Positions 34,894-43,735 of a stretch of DNA of 64,000 nt are shown piece by piece. Source of the stretch: Luteococcus sp052116585 (GTDB lineage: Bacteria > Actinomycetota > Actinomycetes > Propionibacteriales > Propionibacteriaceae); NCBI RefSeq assembly GCF_052116585.1, contig NZ_JBQKKT010000002.1:1-64000 (forward strand), given 5' to 3'. A model generated the notes under the pieces. That model made no database searches. It saw only the letters and a list, made by a program, of their open reading frames with translations, and had not been told where the DNA came from. Each line of letters begins with the position of its first letter. Position 1 is the first letter of the stretch. The position numbers were made by a program, and so were the translations under genes.

Positions 34894-35820
34894 TCAGTTC
34901 ATCAGATCCGAGTACAGCACGGTGGACAGGTAACGCTCGCCGAAGTCGGGCAGCACGACGACGATGGTCTTGCCGGCCATCTCGGGGCGCTCCGCGATCT
35001 CCTTGGCGGCGACGAGGGCTGCGCCGGAGGAGATGCCCACCAGCAGGCCCTCCTCCTTGGCGGCGCGACGGGCCATCTCGATGGCGTCCTCACCCTTGAC
35101 CGTGAGCACCTGGTCGATGACGTCCTGGTTGAGGATCTCGGGGACGAAATTGGCGCCCAGACCCTGGATCTTGTGGGGGCCTGCCGTGCCTTCGGTCAGC
35201 AGCGGGCTCTCGGCTGGCTCGACGGCGAAGACCTTGACCTCCGCCTTCTGGGACTTCAGGAACTCACCGGCACCGGAGACGGTGCCGCCGGTGCCGATGC
35301 CGGCGACGAAGGCGTCGACGGTGCCGTCAGTGTCGGTCCACACCTCGGGGCCGGTGGTCTTCTTGTGGATCTCGCGGTTGGCCTGGTTGGCGAACTGGCG
35401 GGCCAGGATGCCGCCACGCTCGGCGGCGATCTCCTCGGCCTTGGCCACGGCTCCCTTCATGCCGTCGGCGCCCGGGGTGAGTACCAGCTCGGCGCCGTAG
35501 GCGCGCAGCAGGGCGCGGCGCTCCATGCTCATGGTCTCGGGCATGGTCAGCACCACGTTGTAGCCGCGAGCGGCGCCCACCATGGCCAGGGCGATGCCGG
35601 TGTTGCCGGACGTTCCCTCGACGATGGTGCCGCCGGGCTTGAGCTCACCCGAGGCCTCCGCGGCGTCGATGATGGCCACGCCGATGCGGTCCTTGACCGA
35701 GTTGGCCGGGTTGTAGAACTCGAGCTTGGCCAGGACGGTGGCGTTCTCGCCCACCAGCTTGTTGATCTTCACCAGGGGAGTGCGGCCCACCAGGGCGGTC
35801 ACGTCGTCGAAAGTGTTCAT
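34894..35820 (-). CDS. cysK: Cysteine synthase A (O-acetylserine sulfhydrylase)
   Basis: 308 residues from ATG 35820 (MNTFDDVTALVGRTPLVKINKL), the usual start; an upstream ATG would add 13 atypical residues. PLP enzyme that makes cysteine from O-acetylserine and sulfide. Lys43 in NPANSVKDRIG binds PLP. Substrate loop TSGNTGIALA and phosphate-binding GIGTGGTVSG are present, with SSGAA near the C-terminus. No cysE is adjacent. Divergent from guaA. Confidence 0.96.
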   Translation of the reverse strand: MNTFDDVTALVGRTPLVKINKLVGENATVLAKLEFYNPANSVKDRIGVAIIDAAEASGELKPGGTIVEGTSGNTGIALAMVGAARGYNVVLTMPETMSMERRALLRAYGAELVLTPGADGMKGAVAKAEEIAAERGGILARQFANQANREIHKKTTGPEVWTDTDGTVDAFVAGIGTGGTVSGAGEFLKSQKAEVKVFAVEPAESPLLTEGTAGPHKIQGLGANFVPEILNQDVIDQVLTVKGEDAIEMARRAAKEEGLLVGISSGAALVAAKEIAERPEMAGKTIVVVLPDFGERYLSTVLYSDLMN

Positions 35821-35948
35821 GGCGATTGAAACGTCTTTGAGTCGTCCTTTGTTCCGCACCGCGGCATGAATTTCGGATCGATCTGGGTGAAGGAAGATCC
35901 GTGGGCGGCCACTCCTGCTGCGACTGGCCCGCGGAGGCAGGGGACTCC

Positions 35949-35954
35949 TACAAT
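35949..35954 (+). promoter_or_regulatory. -10 box of guaA
   Basis: TACAAT exactly six bases before the ATG at 35961; leaderless pattern. Confidence 0.55.
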
Positions 35955-35960
35955 CTGCGC

Positions 35961-37535
<1,575 letters not shown>

Positions 37536-37563
37536 CCTCCCGCTGGCCCGTGCGGGAACGCGA

Positions 37564-37597
37564 CGATGCCCGCCCCGGGGGAATGGGGCGGGCATCG
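37564..37597 (+). terminator. Hairpin terminator after guaA
   Basis: A perfect 13-bp stem (37564-37576 with 37585-37597), 8-base loop; also positioned to stop the convergent PspC gene. Confidence 0.82.
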
Positions 37598-37626
37598 CTG
37601 TGTGTGGCGAACTCCAGGGGTTCGGG

Positions 37627-37953
37627 TCAGTTGCGCGGCTCCTCATAGGGGTTGAAGACATCCTGCGGCCGCTCGGCCGTGGGGGTCTGGGCCTTCTTGG
37701 CATCGCTGGAGGCCTTCCACTGCTTGGCCTGGTCAACCAGCCCGTCGACAGCGGCGCGGTCGGAACCCTCATCGGGCATCAGTGCCCACATCAACGGGTA
37801 GACCCACAGGCTCATGCCGCCGAACAGCACGGCGAGGGCGGTGACGGCCCGGACGAGGCCGGTGTCGACCTTGAGGTAACGGGCGATTCCGGAGCAGACG
37901 CCGGCGACCATGCGATCGTCGGCGGGCCGGACGAGATTCGGGATGAGTGCCAT
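37627..37953 (-). CDS. PspC-domain membrane protein
   Basis: 108 residues from ATG 37953 (MALIPNLVRPADDRMVAGVCSG), with AGGAGAA upstream. PspC domain: RMVAGVCSGIARYLKVDTGLVRAVTALAVLFGGMSLWVYPLMWALMPDEG, with one or two membrane helices, then a polar tail. PspC proteins sense membrane stress and often pair with kinases. It is divergent from a PspC-domain kinase whose domain is closely related, and likely belongs to the same stress circuit. Confidence 0.9.
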   Translation of the reverse strand: MALIPNLVRPADDRMVAGVCSGIARYLKVDTGLVRAVTALAVLFGGMSLWVYPLMWALMPDEGSDRAAVDGLVDQAKQWKASSDAKKAQTPTAERPQDVFNPYEEPRN

Positions 37954-38168
37954 GACGGGTCTTCTCCTGGTGTAGGTGCCCCGGCCGGGTGAGGCCGGGA
38001 CTGGTGTGTGGCTGGTGTGTCGTGCGAGGTCTTCGTGCCTTGCTGCCTCTTGTCTCCAATCCTGCGCCGACAACGGCTCCCGCACCATCGGGTACAACCC
38101 TGAAAGGGTCCCGACACCTCCCCCGAAGGGTGGCGCCTCGACCCCCGGCGTGTGACGCTTGGATCACG

Positions 38169-39509
38169 ATGACCACGCCGGACGACGCCACGCAGGCCGC
38201 TGCTGAACAGGTGGCCGATGGAGCCATGCCCCCAGGTCCTCCGGCCGGTGTCGCGATCCCTGCCCAGGATGATGATCTGCCCCGCGCCGTCCGGGACCAG
38301 GAGAATGCCTGGCTCGGAGGAGTCTGCTCCGGTATCGCGCGGCATCTGGACTGGCCTGTTCTGCTGGTCCGCGGCGGATTCGTGGTGCTGGGCAGCATGC
38401 AGATGGTGGGTGTCCTGCTCTACGGCCTGCTGTGGATGCTCATGCCGGGTGAGGACGAGAAGCCCGAGGCACAAGCGCCCGGTCTGGAATCGGCCAAGCG
38501 CCGAGACATGCGTCGCACCTCGCAATCCGTGGAGGGGGCCCGTCGCGACAATGCCGCCGTCGCCGCCCTGTCCCTGATCGGTCTGGGTGTGGTCCTGCTG
38601 GCCCAACGGGTGGGCATCGGCCCGTCGAACGCCCTGTTCTGGCCCCTCGCCTTCGGCGGGGCGGGCCTTGCGATCGTCTGGCGGCAGGCCGACGCACCTC
38701 GTCCGGAACCAGAGGATCTGCAGCGCGGCCCATTGATGCGCCTGGTGCTGGGCCGTGGCTGGGCGGAGCTGGTGCGCATGGTGGTGGGTCTGGGGCTGGT
38801 GGGCACGTCGATCTCCCTGGTGGCCGCCAGCCAGATCGGTGTGGGGCAACTCCCGGTGGTTCTGGGTTTCTCGGCGCTGATGCTGATGGGCATCGCCATC
38901 GCCGCCGCGCCGTGGATCGCCCGCTGGCGTCGCGCCTCACAGGCTGCGCATGAGCGGCAACTCCTGGACCAGGCGCGCGCGGACATGGCGGCCCACCTGC
39001 ACGACTCTGTCCTGCAGACCCTGGCCCTGATCCAGCGCCAGTCCAATGACCCCAAGCAGGTGGCCTCGTTGGCGCGCCGTCAGGAGAGGGAGTTGCGCAC
39101 CTGGCTGTACGGCGAAGAGCCGACCGACTCATCCCTCAAGGCAGCCCTGACGCGAGCAGCAGAGGAGATCGAGGCAGAGCGCGGCGTCGACGTCGAGCTG
39201 GTCTGCGTGGGGGATGCGCAGAGCAACACACGGACCGACGCGGTGGTGCGCGCCGCCCGGGAGGCCATGATGAATGCCGCCAAGCACTCTGGAACCCAAC
39301 GGGTCGACGTCTACAGCGAGGTGGACGGCAACCTGGTGGAGGTCTTCGTCCGAGACCGCGGCGCGGGCTTCGACCTCGATGCCATCGACGATGACAGGAT
39401 GGGTGTGAGGCGCTCGATCATCGAGCGGATGGAGCGGCACGGCGGCAGCGCCCGTGTGCGGTCCGCCCCCGGCGAGGGAACCGAGATCCGTCTCGTCATG
39501 GAGATCTGA
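38169..39509 (+). CDS. PspC-domain sensor histidine kinase
   Basis: 446 residues from ATG 38169. N-terminal PspC domain (NAWLGGVCSGIARHLDWPVLLVRGGFVVLGSMQMVGVLLYGLLWMLMPGE), further membrane helices to ~residue 255, then a NarL-type kinase: phospho-His278 in ADMAAHLHDSVLQTLALIQRQ and a HATPase domain (VRAAREAMMNAAKHSG; MGVRRSIIERMERHGG). Unlike the kinase at 16846, its H-box is intact. It pairs with the regulator starting ten bases after its stop. Such PspC kinases respond to envelope damage in actinobacteria. Confidence 0.93.
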   Translation: MTTPDDATQAAAEQVADGAMPPGPPAGVAIPAQDDDLPRAVRDQENAWLGGVCSGIARHLDWPVLLVRGGFVVLGSMQMVGVLLYGLLWMLMPGEDEKPEAQAPGLESAKRRDMRRTSQSVEGARRDNAAVAALSLIGLGVVLLAQRVGIGPSNALFWPLAFGGAGLAIVWRQADAPRPEPEDLQRGPLMRLVLGRGWAELVRMVVGLGLVGTSISLVAASQIGVGQLPVVLGFSALMLMGIAIAAAPWIARWRRASQAAHERQLLDQARADMAAHLHDSVLQTLALIQRQSNDPKQVASLARRQERELRTWLYGEEPTDSSLKAALTRAAEEIEAERGVDVELVCVGDAQSNTRTDAVVRAAREAMMNAAKHSGTQRVDVYSEVDGNLVEVFVRDRGAGFDLDAIDDDRMGVRRSIIERMERHGGSARVRSAPGEGTEIRLVMEI

Positions 39510-39519
39510 GAGGAAGATC

Positions 39520-40236
39520 ATGGACAGCGAGTCGACCACCGAGTCAGTGCCCACCCAGGCGGCCGAGGACAGCAACGCACAGGTGCCGGCGGGTCCCCGT
39601 CGGATCGTCCTGGTGGATGACCACGCGATGTTCCGCGCTGGCGTGCGTCATGAACTGGGCTCCTCCGATCGCGTCGAGATCGTGGGCGAGGGGGAGGATG
39701 TCGCGACGTCGGTCACGGCGATCCTCGAGACGCTGCCCGACGTGGTGCTCCTGGACGTCCACCTGCCCGGCGGTGGCGGTGCCGAGGTGGTCAAGCAGGT
39801 GCACGCCACCCAACCGCAGGTGAAGTTCCTGGCGCTGAGCGTCTCCGATGCCGCCGAGGACGTGATCGGCGTGATCCGTGCAGGGGCCAGAGGCTACGTG
39901 ACCAAGTCCATCTCCAGTGAGGAACTGCTGGAGGCCATCGATCGGGTGGCCGGTGGGGATGCGGTCTTCTCGCCGAGGCTCGCGGGCTTCGTTCTCGACG
40001 CCTTCAGCGGCAGCATCGACGTCGCCAGCATTGACGAGGACCTGGACCGGCTGAGCGCCCGCGAACGGGAGGTGCTCAAGCTGATCGCCCGGGGATACGC
40101 CTACAAGGAAGTGGCCAGGGAGCTGTTCATCAGCGTCAAGACGGTCGAGACGCATGTCTCCAGCGTTCTGCGCAAGCTGCAGCTGTCCAACCGTCATCAG
40201 CTCACCAAGTGGGCCACGGACCGCAAGCTGGTCTGA
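39520..40236 (+). CDS. LuxR/NarL-type response regulator
   Basis: 238 residues from ATG 39520 with GAGAGGAA upstream. A ~27-residue polar N-terminal extension precedes the receiver domain (RRIVLVDDHAMFRAGVRHEL; phospho-Asp79 in VVLLDVHLPGG; conserved Thr/Lys as LSVS and YVTKSIS). A LuxR HTH ends the protein (LSAREREVLKLIARGYAYKEVARELFISVKTVETHVSSVLRKLQLSNRHQLTKWA). Partner of the PspC kinase, probably regulating the flanking pspC and liaF-like genes. Confidence 0.95.
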   Translation: MDSESTTESVPTQAAEDSNAQVPAGPRRIVLVDDHAMFRAGVRHELGSSDRVEIVGEGEDVATSVTAILETLPDVVLLDVHLPGGGGAEVVKQVHATQPQVKFLALSVSDAAEDVIGVIRAGARGYVTKSISSEELLEAIDRVAGGDAVFSPRLAGFVLDAFSGSIDVASIDEDLDRLSAREREVLKLIARGYAYKEVARELFISVKTVETHVSSVLRKLQLSNRHQLTKWATDRKLV

Positions 40237-40267
40237 CCGGGCCGCCGCGGTGACCGGCGAGGTGGGT

Positions 40268-40450
40268 TCAGCGCCGCCTGCTGGAGAGCAGCAGTCCCAG
40301 CGCGCCCAGCGCGATCAGGACGAAGGGGGCGGCGAGAAGTACCCGGTGCGGCGGGATGTGGTGTCCGGTTCCACTGAGGATCAGCAGCACGGCCAGCATG
40401 CCCAGCAGCAGGGCCGACAGCAGGCTGCCGACGTCGCGGTGCTCACGCAT
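40268..40450 (-). CDS. Small two-helix membrane protein
   Basis: 60 residues: a short polar start, two hydrophobic helices (SLLSALLLGMLAVLLILSG; VLLAAPFVLIALGALGLLLS) and a basic end SSRRR. The ATG lies inside the last codons of the upstream LiaF-like gene (8-base overlap) and is preceded by GAGGTGA, so it is translationally coupled. No family is recognised. Position suggests a membrane accessory to the PspC/LiaF stress cluster. Confidence 0.7.
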   Translation of the reverse strand: MREHRDVGSLLSALLLGMLAVLLILSGTGHHIPPHRVLLAAPFVLIALGALGLLLSSRRR

Positions 40451-41786
40451 GGCTCACCTCTACCGCGGAGGCGGTCATGTCGATGGTGATCACCAGGTCG
40501 GGTTCTTTCCCGGACTGGTCGGCGGCCGGCTGCTTGGGCCACCGGCCGTCGACATTGCCCGTGGTGGAGAACTGCGCCTGGTCTGCCTCGTCGCCCTGCT
40601 GGACGGTCATCGTCGAAGCCTCCAGTCGGTAGTTGATGGCGACCGTGGCGTCCTGCGGCAGTTCCAGGTGCACGAAGGCCAGCTGTCCATTGATGGCCAG
40701 CTGTGCCGGAGCCTGCTGACCAGACAGGTCCAGGGCGCGCAGATCGATGAAAGCAGGCGCCGCATTGATCGTGACGGGTGCCGTCGGCAGGCTTGCCGGC
40801 GACGAGTAGCGCAGCTCCTGGACCGTGGACTTCACCGTGCGCTCCGGAGTGACGACCAGCGGTGCGATGCCCACGCAGAGCAGCCCCAGGGCGGTGACCA
40901 TGGCCAGCCGTGGGCGGGGCCAGCGGAAGAGCCAGGTGAGGAAGAGCGCCAGCGACAGGACCGCGAGGCCCACACCGGCCGGCAGGCGCAACGTAGCGGT
41001 GCTGGTCTGGCTGACGACGAGCACGCTGGCGCCGATTGCGAGCCCCGAGACCAGCAGACCCAGGCCCCAGGAGGCGGTCCTGCGTCGGCGCCCGTGCCGT
41101 CGCGACGACAGGTCACTCGCTGGCCGAGATGTCGCAACGGCATCAGCCGCCCCACCCGACGTCGTTGGGCTGGGGGGAACCACCGGAGCGGTGGGGTAGG
41201 GGCTGGCCTGCGGCTGCGGGGCGGGTGTATCGGGTGCCTGGGGTGGCGCGGCTGAAACCTGCGACAGGCGCTCCTGCCAGGCAGTCACGGCCCGGGAGAA
41301 CTCGGTCTCGGGGTTCGGAGCGGATGGCCCGGGAGTTTCGGTTGTGGGCAGCGTCGGCTGAACGCGTTGTGATGTCGCAAAGACCTCGTCGCGGTGCGAA
41401 CGATTGCGGTGGGCGAGCCAGATCAGGCCACCCAGCACCAGGGCTGGCCCCATGCTCCAGGAGCTGGTTGCGGCGAGCACCAGTGCGGCGAGCACGACGA
41501 TGGGCAGGGCGCTGGAGAAGAGCCGTTCGGCGGGCCAGCCTCGGGTCTGGGGAAACCACTGCTGCACCAGGCTCTCGGTGCGCCCTTCCTGCGGCATCAG
41601 TGCCCAGCAGGCGGTATACAGAACGAGGCCCAGACCTGAGCTGAGGACCAACAGGATGGTGGCCAGCCGTACCAGGAGGGGGTCGACGCGCAGCTGACGA
41701 GCCAACGAATGGCACACGCCGGCGACCACCGCATGGTCCCTGCTGCGGGGGACTGAGGGAAGTCGACGTGGATCCATGCCATCCAT
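40443..41786 (-). CDS. PspC-domain / LiaF-like membrane protein
   Basis: 447 residues from ATG 41786; an ATG three codons downstream is an alternative, since AGGA lies close to both. N-terminal PspC domain (HAVVAGVCHSLARQLRVDPLLVRLATILLVLSSGLGLVLYTACWALMPQEG), several membrane helices with a Pro/Ala-rich cytoplasmic loop between, and a C-terminal beta-rich region (VTINAAPAFIDLRALDL...GQLAFVHLELPQDATVAINYRLEAS) like the LiaF/DUF2154 domain of cell-wall-antibiotic response proteins. It faces the kinase-regulator pair and probably tunes it. Confidence 0.88.
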   Translation of the reverse strand: MDGMDPRRLPSVPRSRDHAVVAGVCHSLARQLRVDPLLVRLATILLVLSSGLGLVLYTACWALMPQEGRTESLVQQWFPQTRGWPAERLFSSALPIVVLAALVLAATSSWSMGPALVLGGLIWLAHRNRSHRDEVFATSQRVQPTLPTTETPGPSAPNPETEFSRAVTAWQERLSQVSAAPPQAPDTPAPQPQASPYPTAPVVPPSPTTSGGAADAVATSRPASDLSSRRHGRRRRTASWGLGLLVSGLAIGASVLVVSQTSTATLRLPAGVGLAVLSLALFLTWLFRWPRPRLAMVTALGLLCVGIAPLVVTPERTVKSTVQELRYSSPASLPTAPVTINAAPAFIDLRALDLSGQQAPAQLAINGQLAFVHLELPQDATVAINYRLEASTMTVQQGDEADQAQFSTTGNVDGRWPKQPAADQSGKEPDLVITIDMTASAVEVSHA

Positions 41787-41900
41787 CCTGTTGCGTCGAC
41801 GGGGAAAAAACATCAGGTGTTTCCCTGACTTCTGCCGCCTCGACGGGGGCGCTCGGCAGGATCAGGGAGACCGGGGCCCTGGGATGCAGGGCCGATGGCG

Positions 41901-41938
41901 CCCAGAAGGGCCCCGGGTTGTGCCGGGGCCCTTCTGGG
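41901..41938. terminator. Strong hairpin terminator
   Basis: A perfect 16-bp stem (41901-41916 with 41923-41938), loop GTTGTG, about 80 bases downstream of the GlsB-like gene on the minus strand. Confidence 0.8.
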
Positions 41939-42019
41939 ATTGGTGTGCACGGACAGCCCAGTGACTGCTGGGGGCCCGTGACTGATTGGGGAAGGTTTGG
42001 TGCAGGACCCTGATGTGGG

Positions 42020-42283
42020 TCAGACGCGATTGCGGCCCTGGATCGCACCCCAGATGCCGAGCACGATGAGAGAGCCGACAATGGCGAGGAGCCAGCTGCG
42101 GAGATCGAAGAAGCCGCCCAGCGAGACGTTGAGCAGCAGCGATCCCAGCCAGCCGCCGAGCACTGCGCCGACGATGCCCAGGATCATGGTGACGAACCAG
42201 CCGCCGCCCTGGTCACCAGGCATGATCGCCTTGGCGATGGCGCCGGCAATGAGGCCAAGAATGATGAATGCGAAGAATCCCAT
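42020..42283 (-). CDS. GlsB/YeaQ/YmgE-family stress membrane protein
   Basis: 87 residues from ATG 42283; a start four codons upstream would overlap the -10 box. Three hydrophobic helices with the family pattern LIAGAIAKAIMPGDQGGGWFVTMILGIVGAVLGGWLGSLL. These small proteins (former transglycosylase-associated family) are induced by envelope or general stress; the mechanism is unknown. Lies just beyond the PspC cluster as its own unit. Confidence 0.9.
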   Translation of the reverse strand: MGFFAFIILGLIAGAIAKAIMPGDQGGGWFVTMILGIVGAVLGGWLGSLLLNVSLGGFFDLRSWLLAIVGSLIVLGIWGAIQGRNRV

Positions 42284-42290
42284 GACAAAA

Positions 42291-42296
42291 ACCATA
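42291..42296 (-). promoter_or_regulatory. -10 box of the GlsB-like gene
   Basis: TATGGT on the minus strand, seven bases before the ATG; leaderless pattern. Confidence 0.45.
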
Positions 42297-42376
42297 GGCG
42301 GGAGACCTGCGGTTGTCGCGTCATTCCACTCGGGGCGAAATGTATTCCACCCGAGGGGGTGAAGGACATGGAGCGG

Positions 42377-43627
42377 TCAGAACAGGGGCCGCCACGGCGC
42401 CAGCAGGGATTCGGTGAATTTGGCGACGGGGGAGCGGCGCACCCATTCCTGGCGGGTGAGCTCCAGGCAATTCGCCTCGTCCACTGCCCAGATCTCCTCC
42501 ATGCGCGCCGCAACGGCCTTGTCGAGGAATTCGGCGTTGATCTCGTAGTTGCCGGCCAGGCTCAGACGGTCGAGGTTGGCCGTTCCGATCGTCGACCAGA
42601 CGCCGTCGATGGTGCAGGTCTTCGCATGCACCATCGCTCCCTGGTACAGGAACAGACGCACTCCGTACTTGAGCAGGTCGTCGTAGAAGCCTCGGGAGAG
42701 CCAGTCGGCGACGACGTGGTTCGACTGGGCGGGGACGATGATGCGCACGTCGACGCCGCGCCGGGCTGCGGCGAACAGCGCGGCGGTCAGGTCGTCGTCG
42801 GGGATCAGATAGGCCTGCGTCATCCAGATGTGGTCCACCGCCCGGTCGATGGCCTCCAGGTACATGTTGCGGATCGGGTAGACAGAGATCTTGGGCGTGT
42901 TGCGGTGGATGCGTACCGACGTTTCCCAGGACCGCTGAACCTTCTGGACCAGTTCGTGGTTCGGCACCCGGCGGGAACCCAGCACGCCCAGGTGACGAAG
43001 ATTCCAGTAGTCGACGAAGGCATTCTCAATCTCCGCAACCCCGGGCCCCACCAGGCGGGCATGCGTGTCACGCCACCGGTCGGCGTAGGTGTCGCCAATG
43101 TTGTACCCACCGAGGTAGGCGACGCGGGAGTCGACGACCAGGAGTTTGCGGTGGTCCCTGCCGATGTTCCGCGGGGTGGGCACGGGGCTGGCGATGATCG
43201 GATGGGTCTGGACCAGCACCGAGTCCGGGAAGCGGAAGAAGCTGCGGGGCACCACCAGGTTGGCGAACTCGTCGTAGACGGCGCAGACCTTCACGCCTCT
43301 TTCGGCGGCGTCCACGAGTGCCTGCTTGAAGCGGTGCCCCGTCGTGTCCCCCTTCCAGATGTAGGTCTCGAAGTAGACCGTCTCCGTGGCCGCGGCAATG
43401 TCGGCCAACATGTCTTCGTAGAGGTCGTCGCCGAAGGTGTAGATGGTGACCTGGTCCGCCCCTGCCTGGACTGGCAGGGGATCCGCGACGGGGAAGCGGT
43501 AGGGGAGGCGGTGACGGCGCTGGATGGAGTCCGCGACGGTGAGTCCCAGGGCGGTGGTGACCTGGGCGGCAAAGAGCCCCGCCATGGCGCGCGTCGCGAG
43601 GCTGCGCAGGGGGAATCGGCCAAGCAT
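42377..43627 (-). CDS. cls: Cardiolipin synthase-like phospholipase D family protein
   Basis: 416 residues from ATG 43627. N-terminal hydrophobic segment, then two PLD catalytic motifs: GRDHRKLLVVD near residue 160 and MVHAKTCTIDG...GTANLD near 330. The two-HKD layout and length fit bacterial cardiolipin synthases, which condense phosphatidylglycerol at the membrane. Actinobacteria often use a CDP-alcohol enzyme for cardiolipin, so another phosphatidyl transfer or phospholipase role remains possible. Leaderless start; divergent from pcrA. Confidence 0.87.
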   Translation of the reverse strand: MLGRFPLRSLATRAMAGLFAAQVTTALGLTVADSIQRRHRLPYRFPVADPLPVQAGADQVTIYTFGDDLYEDMLADIAAATETVYFETYIWKGDTTGHRFKQALVDAAERGVKVCAVYDEFANLVVPRSFFRFPDSVLVQTHPIIASPVPTPRNIGRDHRKLLVVDSRVAYLGGYNIGDTYADRWRDTHARLVGPGVAEIENAFVDYWNLRHLGVLGSRRVPNHELVQKVQRSWETSVRIHRNTPKISVYPIRNMYLEAIDRAVDHIWMTQAYLIPDDDLTAALFAAARRGVDVRIIVPAQSNHVVADWLSRGFYDDLLKYGVRLFLYQGAMVHAKTCTIDGVWSTIGTANLDRLSLAGNYEINAEFLDKAVAARMEEIWAVDEANCLELTRQEWVRRSPVAKFTESLLAPWRPLF

Positions 43628-43633
43628 GCCCCC

Positions 43634-43639
43634 ACGATA
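43634..43639 (-). promoter_or_regulatory. -10 box of cls
   Basis: TATCGT on the minus strand, exactly six bases before the ATG. Confidence 0.5.
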
Positions 43640-43720
43640 GCGACTCGCTGTGGTGGGGCTTCCTCGACGTCCCTGACGCCGGTCCATCCCCGGGTGGCCG
43701 CACCTGTCAGCGCCACCGCA

Positions 43721-43726
43721 TAGGGT
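43721..43726 (+). promoter_or_regulatory. -10 box of pcrA
   Basis: TAGGGT nine bases before the ATG at 43736; no ribosome-binding site. Confidence 0.4.
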
Positions 43727-43735
43727 GTACCTGCC

